From Myxococcales bacterium (GTDB lineage Bacteria > Myxococcota_A > Polyangia > Fen-1088), in NCBI GenBank assembly GCA_003153015.1, contig PMBS01000071.1, forward strand, positions 1 to 34,686: a DNA stretch of 34,686 bases, written 5' to 3'. Shown here one piece after another: positions 16,749 to 25,893 of the stretch (within the stretch, counting starts at the first letter, position 1; each line of letters opens with the position of its first letter). The notes under the pieces are model-generated. The model had not been told where the DNA came from. It made no database searches and saw nothing but the letters and a program-made list of their open reading frames with translations. Made by a program: the position numbers and the translations under genes.

Positions 16749-18359
16749 TCATCCCAGCAATCGGGGCGAGAAGCTGAACGCCGCGGCCGGCATTGCGATG
16801 CCAACCGAGCGCAGTTGCTGTGCGCGCGTGAGCACTACCGCGCCCTCCAGGAGATTGAGCGCGATCTGCACCACGCCGCGATTCGCTTGCGCCTGCAAGA
16901 ATGACCCGCGCACCCAGTCGTTGAAGGCACCCATGGCCGGGCCGCACCAGATCTGGTAGTCGAGACGCCGGCGCGACTCGCCCTGCACTGGCCACTTGCT
17001 GGCCATGCCCAGGTACCAGCGAAACACCAGGGCCATGCGGTGCTTGGGCTCGGCCAGGGCGCGCTCCAACTCGCGTGGGTCGCGCTTCTCAAAGAAGCGA
17101 CGCACCTCGGACCACACCTCGTCGCAGGTTGCGCCTAGAATCTCGCTCTCCAGGCGTTGGCGAACCTCGGCCGGAAGTGCCTCTAGGCTGTCATAAGAAC
17201 GATAGAGATCGTACAGGCGCTGGGCGCGCACCCCGTACATGGTTCCGCGGCGCAGGACCTGCACCCTGACCCCCAGCTCGAACATGTCCGCACAAGGGGC
17301 CATCATCACGTCAGCCAGGCCTGCTTCCGCCAGCATGCGCTTGCCGTCCTCGGCCAGGCCCGACTCGACCGCAGCCTGGTTCACCGAGCCGGTGACCACA
17401 TAGGCAGCGCCCAGAGAGAAAGCCGAGGCCACGGCGGCGGGCGTGCCCAGGCCGCCAGCCGCGCCCACGCGAATCGGGCGCGGGTAGCGATACTGCTGTT
17501 GCAACCTGTCCCGCAGGGCGAGCAACACTGGAACCAGAGCTGCGAGCGGCCGGTTGTCGGTGTGCCCACCCGAATCAGCCTCGGCGGTAATGTCTTCGGC
17601 CACCGGGACAAGGGCGGCCAGGGCGGCCTCCTCGGCGCCGAGCTTGCCTTCGCGCACGAGAGGTTCCAATAAGGCCGTGGGCGCCGGGCTCATGAAGGCC
17701 TCGGCCACCTCGGGCCGCGACAGTTTGGCGAAGATGTGGTGACGGCGTTGGATGCGGCCCTCGGGATCGCGGCGCAGGCCCGCAGCCGCGCAGCGGACGA
17801 CAGCGGGGGTTAGTCCCATGAAGGCGGAGGCACAGATACGCCTGACCCCGCGGGAAAGATAAATGTCGGCGATCAGGTTCTCCAACTCAGGGTTGTTTGG
17901 CGAATGGATGAGGTTGGCGCCCCAGGATGGCCCGTCATTGCCAAGGGTGGCCTCGATTTCGTCCAGCGCTGTGCCCACCTGGGCCGGCGACAGTCCACCC
18001 GCACCAAAGAAACCCATCATTCCCGCGTGCGCCATGGCGATCACCATGCGCACGGTGGTGATCCCGCGCGCCATCTCGCCCACCACGTACGGGAAACGCA
18101 CGCCATGGGTTTCGCAGAATGAACGATCGCCGAGCCATTCGGGATAGAGCGCAGGCATGGTGCCCAGCAATGGATACCCTGCGCCGTTGGGTGCCACCTG
18201 GCCGCCAAAGCCTACGCCCAGTCGGCCGCCCGCTCCCTCGCGCAGGACATGCGCCGGCTCGCGCACACGCGCCACGGCGGCAGCAAGCGCGCCTGCGTCG
18301 AAACCCGCCGGCTCCGCGCCGGGGTTCCAGGTTCCCAGGTGAGAAAGATCTGTGCTCAT
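16749..18359 (-). CDS. pfaD: PfaD-family enoyl reductase (PUFA/polyketide synthase type)
   Basis: MSTDLSHLGTWNPGAEP...GVGFGGQVAPNGAGYPLLGTMPALYPEWLGDRSFCETHGVRFPYVVGEMARGITTVRMVIAMAHAGMMGFFGAGGL...DITAEADSGGHTDNRPL...RVGAAGGLGTPAAVASAFSLGAAYVVTGSVNQ...SKWPVQGESRRRLDYQIWCGPAMGAFNDWVRGSF. Confidence 0.92.
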   Translation of the reverse strand: MSTDLSHLGTWNPGAEPAGFDAGALAAAVARVREPAHVLREGAGGRLGVGFGGQVAPNGAGYPLLGTMPALYPEWLGDRSFCETHGVRFPYVVGEMARGITTVRMVIAMAHAGMMGFFGAGGLSPAQVGTALDEIEATLGNDGPSWGANLIHSPNNPELENLIADIYLSRGVRRICASAFMGLTPAVVRCAAAGLRRDPEGRIQRRHHIFAKLSRPEVAEAFMSPAPTALLEPLVREGKLGAEEAALAALVPVAEDITAEADSGGHTDNRPLAALVPVLLALRDRLQQQYRYPRPIRVGAAGGLGTPAAVASAFSLGAAYVVTGSVNQAAVESGLAEDGKRMLAEAGLADVMMAPCADMFELGVRVQVLRRGTMYGVRAQRLYDLYRSYDSLEALPAEVRQRLESEILGATCDEVWSEVRRFFEKRDPRELERALAEPKHRMALVFRWYLGMASKWPVQGESRRRLDYQIWCGPAMGAFNDWVRGSFLQAQANRGVVQIALNLLEGAVVLTRAQQLRSVGIAMPAAAFSFSPRLLG

Positions 18360-18627
18360 AAGTTCCTGCCAGTAGCGCCGGGTATAGTACCTCGGAAAAG
18401 CCGGGTCGCGGCAGTCACTTGAGCTTCGCCGGCCCGGATTCGGAGCGGACTGTCGCCGCTCAGCGCCATGCATCCGGTCCTTTGAACTGGAACAAGAACG
18501 AGCCGCCTCGCTGGTTCCCCGTCACTTCAGCGAAGAAGGTTCTGGCCGAAATCGGGCTTGTGTCATACTCACTCACCAGGTGCCTCGGCCGTGTTTCCGT
18601 TCGCGTCTTGGAAGAAGGAGTCCTTTT

Positions 18628-20322
18628 ATGCAAAAGCAAAGACGGGATTTTCTCAAGATAACCGCCGCAGGCGCAGCGGGATTGGCGCTTACCAGAGCGG
18701 ATAGGGCGTTTGCGGCCTGGCCCGGCACCGGAACCATGGCGGTAAATCCCAACATCAGCAACATGCGGGTGGTGGGGTGCTACGACACGAAGATGATGAA
18801 GAGCACTCCGGCGATGTCTTTCGCTGCAGAAAACACGGCGGTCGATTCCGCCCGAGTGCAGGCCAACATGGATGCCATGGCCATGCAACTGGCCAACCAA
18901 ACCACGGCGGATGCGGCATGGAAGGCCATTTTCAGGACCGGCAAATCATCATGGGCGGCCACGAAAGTAGCCATCAAGGTAAACACCCTTGAACCGAAAA
19001 ACATGGCCCACATCGCGATATTGCAGAAATTCTGCACCATCCTTGCGGGCTATGGCGTCCCGCCCGCCAACATAATCATCTACGATGGGCAATCTGCCTA
19101 CAGCGGAACCTCAAACTACGCTTCCTATATCAGCCTGACCGATACCACCAAGATCCAGGCGGTTCTCAGTAATCTGAATTCCGCACTGGGGGGCACAGTG
19201 AGCGCTCCCATCCCTGGCGGAAGTTCTGGGACTTGCACCGCAGACATTGCCAATGGAACGATCGACATTCTCATCAATCTCGCGAACAACAAGGGACACG
19301 ACTTGATGGGCGGGGCCACGCTCTGCATGAAGAACCACTTTGGCACCTTTGCCCCCAAGCACGACATCAACTATCTGTTCAACATCAACAAGAGCGATGC
19401 CATCCTAGGGGGAGCTCCTGTGCGGCAGCAATTGTGTTTTGTCGATTCCTTGTTTACCAACAAGACACAAAACACAGGAACGCCGGAGCTCATGCCGTGC
19501 TATCTGACCATGGGCGTGTTTGCTCCTGCAGTTGACTACCTGACCATCAAGAAAGTCCGCGAAGAGGCTCTGGGGTTGACCCATGTTGCGGCTACCATCA
19601 ACTCCTACCTCACGAGTTTCGGTTACACGACGACCGACCCGGTGTGGGTTCTCGTGTCCCCGGCTGGCAGCGGGACCGGTGCCGACGGAGGCGCGGGCGG
19701 CGCCGGCGGGACCAGCGGGTCCGGAGGCGCAGGCAGCGGCGGCACCAGCGCGGCCGGAGGCGCAGGCAGCGGCGGGACCAGCGCTTCCGGAGGCGCAGGC
19801 AGCGGCGGCACCAGTGGGTCCGGAGGCGCCCGTAGCGGTGGGACCAGCGCGGCAGGAGGCGCGGGCAGCGGCGGGAGCAGCGCGGCCGGGGGCGCGGGCA
19901 GCGGTGGAACGAGCGCGGCCGGAGGCGCGGGCAACACCGGCGGGACGAGCGGGTCGGGGGGCGCGCGCAGCGGCGGGACGAGTGGGTCCGGAGGCGCGGC
20001 CAGCGGCGGCGCGACTGCTGCGGGCGGTACGACCGGCAGCGGTGGCACTACGTCAGGCGGTGCAAGCGGAACTGGCGGCGTGGCGACAAGCTCTGCGTCG
20101 GCATCAGGGGGCTCGGCGACCACAGGCGGGACCCGCGCCGGAGGCGGGACGGGCGGTAGCGGCGGAAGCAAGGGCTCGACGGCTGGCGGCGGGAAACAAG
20201 AGGGCGGTTGTGATGTCGCCGGGGCCGACCGCAGGGCCACGCGCTGGGGTGCGATGCTGGCGCTCGGCGCAGTGGTGACGGAGAAGCTTCGGCGCCTGGT
20301 CAGCGGCGATCGATCGTCGTGA
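18628..20322 (+). CDS. Tat-exported DUF362-domain protein with GG-repeat linker and MYXO-CTERM-like tail (copy 1)
   Basis: MQKQRRDFLKITAAGAAGLALTRADRAFA; TKVAIKVNTLEP, NIIIYDGQSAY, GHDLMGGATLCMKNHFGTF (DUF362-like); tail GGCDVAGADRRATRWGAMLALGAVVTEKLRRLVSGDRSS. Confidence 0.85.
   Translation: MQKQRRDFLKITAAGAAGLALTRADRAFAAWPGTGTMAVNPNISNMRVVGCYDTKMMKSTPAMSFAAENTAVDSARVQANMDAMAMQLANQTTADAAWKAIFRTGKSSWAATKVAIKVNTLEPKNMAHIAILQKFCTILAGYGVPPANIIIYDGQSAYSGTSNYASYISLTDTTKIQAVLSNLNSALGGTVSAPIPGGSSGTCTADIANGTIDILINLANNKGHDLMGGATLCMKNHFGTFAPKHDINYLFNINKSDAILGGAPVRQQLCFVDSLFTNKTQNTGTPELMPCYLTMGVFAPAVDYLTIKKVREEALGLTHVAATINSYLTSFGYTTTDPVWVLVSPAGSGTGADGGAGGAGGTSGSGGAGSGGTSAAGGAGSGGTSASGGAGSGGTSGSGGARSGGTSAAGGAGSGGSSAAGGAGSGGTSAAGGAGNTGGTSGSGGARSGGTSGSGGAASGGATAAGGTTGSGGTTSGGASGTGGVATSSASASGGSATTGGTRAGGGTGGSGGSKGSTAGGGKQEGGCDVAGADRRATRWGAMLALGAVVTEKLRRLVSGDRSS
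19690..20000 (+). repeat. 33-nt tandem repeat encoding (GGAGSGGTSAA)n in DUF362 copy 1
   Basis: Repeated ggaggcgcaggcagcggcgggaccagcgcg units. Confidence 0.88.
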
Positions 20323-20632
20323 TCCGGTCGTCGACACTGGCGGCCAATCAGCGGGAACTCACCGACCTGCCAGCGACAAGCACCAGCCTCATGCGTGCCT
20401 GCGTGCTTTGAGTTGGGGAAAGAAGATGAGCCGTCTGGGCCGGTTCCCCTCACTGTAGCAAGAAAGGTTTCCAGCAGAAACTGGGCACATGTCACACTCA
20501 GTCATTTCGGTCAGCCGAATGGTCACTCACTGGGAAGTTCCAGCCGTGGCTTGATGAATCAATGACGCGTGGCGCTGCGAAGGAATGCTTCACTAGTTGC
20601 TCTACTCACTTCCTAAGAAGCAGGAGTTCTTC

Positions 20633-22198
20633 ATGGAAAAGCAAAGACGGGACTTTCTCAAGATAACCGCCGCGGGCGCCGCGGGATTGGCGCTTAGCAA
20701 AGCGGACAGGGCGTTTGCGGCATGGCCCGGCACGGGCACAATGCCGGTAAATTCTGCCATCGACAACATGCGGGTCGTGGCGTGCTACGACCCGCAAATG
20801 ATGCAGCCGTTCACTCAAGCAGTCTACGCTACCGAGCAAAAGTTGGTTGATTCCTGCCAAGTGCAGGCGAACATGGATGCCATGGCCATGCAACTGGCCC
20901 AAGTAGCCACGGCGGATGCGGCATGGAAAGCCATCTTCAGGTCAGGCAAGGCGTGGCCCTCCACGAAGGTCGCCATAAAGATAAATGGCATTGAACCTAG
21001 GGTCATGGCCAGCGTGGCGGTCATAGAGAAATTCTGCAACGTCTTTACCGGTTTTGGCGTGTTGCCTACCAACATATTCATTTACGACGGGAGCTCCCTG
21101 GGTGCCGCCGGAATCCCAACCCTAGCCTCCTATTTCAGCACGACCGATGCCACCAAGGTCCCGGGGGTTGTTGGCAACAACTCCATATTGGGGGGCACGA
21201 CTAACGCTGCCATTCCGGGGGGAAGCTCTGCGGCTTGCACCGCGAACATCGCCAATGGCACGATCGACATTCTCGTCAATATTGCGAATAACAAGGGACA
21301 CAACCTAGCGTGGACCGGCTACGCCACGCTGTGCATGAAAAACCACTTTGGCACGTTTCCCCCGACCCACGACCTCAACTATATGTTCAACATCAATAAG
21401 AGCGATGCCCTTCTCGGGGGAACTTTCGTGCGGCAGCAATTGTGTTTTGTCGATTCCCTCCTGGCAATCTCTGCGCAAAAGAACACAGGAAGCCCGGATA
21501 AACAGCCGAACTATTTGATCATGGGCGTGTTCGGTCCCGCGGTTGACTACCTTACGTGCAAGAAGGTCCGCGAAGCGATCATGGGGTCCACCCATACTGC
21601 GGCCACGATTAACTCCTACATCACGACTTTCGGCTACGCGACAACCGACCCGGTGTGGGTCATGGTGCCTGCTGCCACTGGCGCAACCTGCACCGGCGGG
21701 GGCACGGGCGGCACCGGCGGTGGCACGGGCGGCGCCGGGGGTTCGGGGGCCAGCGGCGGGACCAGCGCTTCCGGAGGCGCGCGCAGCGGCGGAACCACAG
21801 CCTCCGGAGGATCGGGCAGTGGCGGAACCAGCGCGTCCGGAGGCGCGGCCAGCGGCGGAAACACCGCGTCCGGAGGCGTAGCCAGCGGCGGGACGACCGC
21901 TGCGGGCGGTACGCCCGGCAGCGGTGGCACTACCTCAGGCGGCACTGGGGGAACCGGCGGTGCGGCGACAAGTGTTGCGTCGGCATCAGGGGGCTCGGCG
22001 ACAACCGGCGGAACCGGCGCCGGAGCCGGGACGGGCGGCAGCAGCGGAAACACGGTTACTGGCGAGAATTCGGGGAGCGGTTGTGATGTCGTCGGGGTCG
22101 ACCGCAGGGCCACCCGCTGGGGTGCGATGCTGGCGTTCGGCGCAGTGGTGGCAGAGAAGCTTCGGCGGCTGCTCAGCGACGACGATCGATCGTCGTGA
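20633..22198 (+). CDS. Tat-exported DUF362-domain protein with GG-repeat linker and MYXO-CTERM-like tail (copy 2)
   Basis: MEKQRRDFLKITAAGAAGLALSKADRAFA; near-collinear with copy 1 throughout; tail SGCDVVGVDRRATRWGAMLAFGAVVAEKLRRLLSDDDRSS. Confidence 0.85.
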   Translation: MEKQRRDFLKITAAGAAGLALSKADRAFAAWPGTGTMPVNSAIDNMRVVACYDPQMMQPFTQAVYATEQKLVDSCQVQANMDAMAMQLAQVATADAAWKAIFRSGKAWPSTKVAIKINGIEPRVMASVAVIEKFCNVFTGFGVLPTNIFIYDGSSLGAAGIPTLASYFSTTDATKVPGVVGNNSILGGTTNAAIPGGSSAACTANIANGTIDILVNIANNKGHNLAWTGYATLCMKNHFGTFPPTHDLNYMFNINKSDALLGGTFVRQQLCFVDSLLAISAQKNTGSPDKQPNYLIMGVFGPAVDYLTCKKVREAIMGSTHTAATINSYITTFGYATTDPVWVMVPAATGATCTGGGTGGTGGGTGGAGGSGASGGTSASGGARSGGTTASGGSGSGGTSASGGAASGGNTASGGVASGGTTAAGGTPGSGGTTSGGTGGTGGAATSVASASGGSATTGGTGAGAGTGGSSGNTVTGENSGSGCDVVGVDRRATRWGAMLAFGAVVAEKLRRLLSDDDRSS

Positions 22199-22274
22199 TG
22201 CGTTTGTCGGTGCTCTGGCTCAGGGACAGGTCGTCGGGATAGCCGGTCACGTAAACTTTGCTCTACTTTCGTCG

Positions 22275-22287
22275 TGTCAAGTTGACA
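22275..22287. promoter_or_regulatory. Operator-like palindrome TGTCAA-G-TTGACA upstream of the mod-locus regulator
   Basis: Perfect 6-bp arms around a single G; extends to TC.TGTCAAGTTGACA.GA at 22272-22290 with one mismatch pair; 30 bp before ATG 22317. Confidence 0.65.
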
Positions 22288-22316
22288 TGACAGCCAGGTT
22301 CGGGGATGCTGCCCGC

Positions 22317-23453
22317 ATGGACACCCGGGTTCGCACCGCGGTCAAGGCCATGCGGCAGCGGCTGGAGATTCAGCAGGGCGACTTGGCCAAGGCCATCGGT
22401 GTCAGTCGACAGACGCTTAGCTCGATCGAGGCAGGCGAGACAGTCCCTTCTACCCAGATTGCCTTGGCGTTGGGGCGAGAGTTGCGGTGTCGGGTGGAGG
22501 ATCTCTTCAGCCTCCGCAGCGACGGACTGGTCATTGACGCCGAGTTCGTGCGCGAGGTGGATCGGAATCCGATCGACGCGCGCAGGGCGCGGGTGTCGCT
22601 GGGTTGGGTGGGTGAGCGATGGGTAGCTCGTTTGCTCGAAACCGACGAAGCTTTGGCAGTTGGCACTCCAGCCGACGGCATTGCATGCCTGTCGGGGGAA
22701 AAGGGCAGGGTCAGGGCGCAAGTTCGCCCTTTGCGTGATCTGGAATCGCTCCATCGCAATCTTCTGGTCGCCGGCTGCGATCCCGCGCTCGGGCTGCTTG
22801 GGCGTCATTTGGAAGAGCGTTTCCACGGTCCTCGCTTGCACTGGATCGAAAAGGCCAGCCGGCCGGCGCTGGAAGAACTGGCGTTGGGACGTGTGCATCT
22901 GGCGGGGATGCACCTCCTCGGCGAGGGCGGTGTCGCGGAGAACGCGGTGGCTGTCCGCGCGAGGTTCGGCACCGAGCCCATGGTGCTGGTGACGTTGGCT
23001 TCCTGGGAGCAAGGGTTTGTCAGTCGGCCCGGCCGAAAGTACAAGAGAGTGTCAGACGTAGAACGGAAAGGTACGCGCGTGATCGCGCGAGAAGCGGGCG
23101 CTGGCGCGCAGGAGTTGCTGGAAAGCCTGTTTCGCAAGGCGGGCCGCGCGTTCAAGAACGTAGTGCCGGTGGCAGTGGCGCGCGGGCATCGCGCGGTGGC
23201 GCAGATGGTGGCGATGGGCGTTGGCGATGTGGGCGTGGCCACCCGCTCGGCTGCGGGCAGCTTCGGCCTGCACTTTGAGCCGCTTGCGGAAGCTCGCTTC
23301 GACCTGGTCTTCCCCGTGACTCTCGCATCGGACAGCCGCGTGCAAGCCTTGCTCGATTGCCTGTCGAATGCGCGCTTCCGCCAGGACCTGGGTGGCATGA
23401 CCGGCTATCGGACCGCACGCACAGGCGAGGCCTTCACCGGATCGCAAGCATGA
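22317..23453 (+). CDS. One-component regulator: XRE-type HTH fused to a periplasmic-binding-protein-like domain
   Basis: MDTRVRTAVKAMRQRLEIQQGDLAKAIGVSRQTLSSIEAGETVPSTQIALALGRELRCRVEDLF, then a PBP-like domain (LLVAGCDPALGLL...VPVAVARGHRAVAQMVAMGVGDVGVATRSAA). Alternative ATG at 22287 lies within the operator-like palindrome. Stop overlaps modA start (ATGA). Confidence 0.85.
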   Translation: MDTRVRTAVKAMRQRLEIQQGDLAKAIGVSRQTLSSIEAGETVPSTQIALALGRELRCRVEDLFSLRSDGLVIDAEFVREVDRNPIDARRARVSLGWVGERWVARLLETDEALAVGTPADGIACLSGEKGRVRAQVRPLRDLESLHRNLLVAGCDPALGLLGRHLEERFHGPRLHWIEKASRPALEELALGRVHLAGMHLLGEGGVAENAVAVRARFGTEPMVLVTLASWEQGFVSRPGRKYKRVSDVERKGTRVIAREAGAGAQELLESLFRKAGRAFKNVVPVAVARGHRAVAQMVAMGVGDVGVATRSAAGSFGLHFEPLAEARFDLVFPVTLASDSRVQALLDCLSNARFRQDLGGMTGYRTARTGEAFTGSQA

Positions 23454-24253
23454 ATCGCCGCAAGTTCGTTCTCGCAGGTCTGGTCGCCGCGGGTTCAATT
23501 GCCCCGCTACTCGCAGTGCGGGCGAGAGGCGGCGAAGCACAAGAACTCGTGGTGTTTGCGGCTGCGTCGCTACGCGAGGTTTTTCAAGGCTTGGCGCTCG
23601 AGTTTGAGGCCCAACACCCAAACTCGAAGGTTCGTTTCAACTTCGCGGGTAGCCAGGATCTGCGCGTACAGATCGAGCAAGGCGCCAAAGTTGACGTATT
23701 CGCCTCGGCTGACTGGAAGCACATGGGGCTTCTGGCAGACAGGGGGATGGCTATCGAGCCCGTAGTCTTCGCGCGCAATCTGCCTGTCGTGGTGGTGCCG
23801 AAGAACAACCCGGCCAAGGTGCGCTCCTTTGCCGACTTGCCCAAGTCCACGCACCTGGTGGTGGGCGCCACTGAGGTGCCGATCGGCGCCTACACCGACG
23901 CCATTTTTGCGTCGGCCGAGAAGATCTATGGCAAGCCCTTCCACCAGCAGATCCTTGCGCGGGTACACTCGCGCGAGCTGAACGTGCGCCAGGTCTTGAC
24001 CAAGGTCGCGTTGGGCGAGGCCGACGCTGGCATCGTCTACCGGACCGACGCGCTGACCATGCCCGACAAGGTTCAGATGATCGAGATTCCTCGTCAAATC
24101 AACATCGTCGCCGAGTACCCGATCACTGTCTTGAGACTCGCGCCCCATCCCGATCTGGCGCGCGCGTTTGTGAAACTCGTCTTGTCCAAGGAAGGACATG
24201 AGACTTTGGCTGAGGCCGGCTTCAACCAAGTCGAGAAACAAAGGACGAAGTGA
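23450..24253 (+). CDS. modA: Molybdate/tungstate ABC transporter substrate-binding protein
   Basis: Signal peptide; ELVVFAAASLREVFQGLALEFEAQHPNSKVRFNFAGSQDLRVQIEQGAKVDVFASADWKHM...GEADAGIVYRTDAL: ModA family. Confidence 0.92.
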   Translation: MNRRKFVLAGLVAAGSIAPLLAVRARGGEAQELVVFAAASLREVFQGLALEFEAQHPNSKVRFNFAGSQDLRVQIEQGAKVDVFASADWKHMGLLADRGMAIEPVVFARNLPVVVVPKNNPAKVRSFADLPKSTHLVVGATEVPIGAYTDAIFASAEKIYGKPFHQQILARVHSRELNVRQVLTKVALGEADAGIVYRTDALTMPDKVQMIEIPRQINIVAEYPITVLRLAPHPDLARAFVKLVLSKEGHETLAEAGFNQVEKQRTK

Positions 24254-25083
24254 GCCAGGCGGTTCTGTCTCGATCGAGAAGTCGTCGTCTGTACGGCGCG
24301 GCCATGGTGGGCCTGGGCGGCTGCTTGTTGCTCTTTCTCGTGCTGCCTTTCGTAGCCCTGATTCTCGACGGTGGGCCCGAAGCCATTTGGCGCGGTCTCG
24401 GCTGTTCTCTGACCTGGCCAGCGCTACGACTTAGCCTTGGGACGACTCTGATCTCGGTTGTGCTGGTGGTCGTGGGTGGCACGCCTCTCGCCTGGTGGCT
24501 GGCGCGTTCGCGCTGGCGTTCGGCGCGCTGGTTGGAGATCCTCTTGCAGCTTCCCGTGGTGATTCCGCCTGCGGTGGGTGGAATTGCGCTGCTCCTTGCC
24601 TTTGGGCGACGGGGACTTTTCGGCGGAACCCTGGAACGCCTGGGCTGGACGCCCGCCTTCAGTGTGGTCGCAGTCATCATGGCGCAAGTCTTTGTCTCGG
24701 CCCCGTTCTACTTGCAGGCCGCGGTGCAGGCATTTGGCCGGCTGGATCCCAATCTGCTGGCAGTGGCGCGCAGCCTGGGGGCTTCGCCGCCCCGCCTGTT
24801 CTCTCGGGTGGCCCTGCCGCTCGCCCGCCCCTGGCTGATCGGTGGGGCGGCCATGAGCTGGGCCCGCGCTTTGGGGGAATTTGGTGCCACGTTGATGTTC
24901 GCGGGGAACATGACGGGAAAGACGCAGACCCTGCCACTTGCGATTTACACTGCCCTGGAACTCGACATCCATACCGCGCAGGCATTGTCGCTCCTGTTGG
25001 TTGTGTTCGCCTTTGCCCTCTTGCTCTTTCTCCGGCGCTTCAATCGCGGGGTTGAACCCACGCGCCAGCCGGCGACGCCATGA
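24250..25083 (+). CDS. modB: Molybdate ABC transporter permease
   Basis: GTG start overlapping modA stop; LQLPVVIPPAVGGIALLLAFGRRG...ARSLGASPPRLFSRVALPLARPWLIGGAAMSWARALGEFGATLMFAGNMTGKTQTLPLAIY. Confidence 0.94.
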   Translation: MSQAVLSRSRSRRLYGAAMVGLGGCLLLFLVLPFVALILDGGPEAIWRGLGCSLTWPALRLSLGTTLISVVLVVVGGTPLAWWLARSRWRSARWLEILLQLPVVIPPAVGGIALLLAFGRRGLFGGTLERLGWTPAFSVVAVIMAQVFVSAPFYLQAAVQAFGRLDPNLLAVARSLGASPPRLFSRVALPLARPWLIGGAAMSWARALGEFGATLMFAGNMTGKTQTLPLAIYTALELDIHTAQALSLLLVVFAFALLLFLRRFNRGVEPTRQPATP

Positions 25084-25850
25084 CGGACAATTGCGCACCT
25101 CGACTCTGCATCGCAGTGCAGGCCGCACTGGGGCCGTTTTCCCTGCAAGCCTCGCTGGAGGTTGGTGCTGAGCCCCTGGCCCTGGTTGGTCCCAACGGCT
25201 CGGGCAAGACCAGCTTGCTGCTGACCATCTTGGGCCTGCGCAAGCCTGGGCAAGGCCGCATCGTGCTTTCGGACGAGGTTCTCTTCGATGCAGATTTGGC
25301 CATCGACCGTCCCACGGAAGAACGTCACCTTGCGTATTTGCCGCAGGACTTCGGCCTGTTCCCCCATCTGACGGCAATCGAGAACGTGGCCTTCGCACTG
25401 GCGTGCAGGTCGAAACGGGTGAGCACAAAGCAGCGTCGCGACCAAGCCATGACATGGCTCGATCGTTTTGGGATCGGCAATCTGGCCGAGCGAAACCCAT
25501 CGCGGCTTTCCGGCGGCGAACGTCAGCGGGTCGCCCTCGCGCGAGCCTTGGCCTCGTCTCCCAAGGCGCTTCTGCTCGACGAGCCGACGGCATCTTTGGA
25601 TGTCGAGGCTCGCGTCGAGGTGCGCGCGTTCTTGGCCGAATCAATTCGTTCCCTCGGCTTGCCCACTATTCTCGTCACCCACGACGCCATGGATGTCGAG
25701 GCGCTCGCCAGCCGAGTGGCAGTGCTTGAAAAAGGCCAGCTAGTGGCCTGCGGCTTGCTGAGCGACATCCGCAAAACCCCGCCCACGTCATTCGCCAGCA
25801 GGCTGTTTCCTGCGTCGACACGTCCTGGGCACGATCGCCAGCCCCTTTAG
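25080..25850 (+). CDS. modC: Molybdate ABC transporter ATP-binding protein (no obvious C-terminal MOP domain)
   Basis: Walker A GPNGSGKT, signature LSGGERQRVALARALA, Walker B ALLLDEPTASLD, H-loop VTHD; ATGA overlap with modB. Confidence 0.93.
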   Translation: MTDNCAPRLCIAVQAALGPFSLQASLEVGAEPLALVGPNGSGKTSLLLTILGLRKPGQGRIVLSDEVLFDADLAIDRPTEERHLAYLPQDFGLFPHLTAIENVAFALACRSKRVSTKQRRDQAMTWLDRFGIGNLAERNPSRLSGGERQRVALARALASSPKALLLDEPTASLDVEARVEVRAFLAESIRSLGLPTILVTHDAMDVEALASRVAVLEKGQLVACGLLSDIRKTPPTSFASRLFPASTRPGHDRQPL

Positions 25851-25893
25851 CAATCAAGGTGTTCATCACCAACTGAAATAGGAGGTTCCTGCC

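Noticed and set aside
19623-20495. Pro-rich antisense ORFs (also 8562-9425, 13522-14061, 14675-15214, 21634-22113, 32963-33733)
   Set aside because: GG-repeat codons (GGN) read as CCN on the opposite strand and give stop-free (PPxxxx)n frames automatically.
24424-25644. 406-aa minus-strand ORF
   Set aside because: Antisense to modB/modC, whose motifs are unambiguous.
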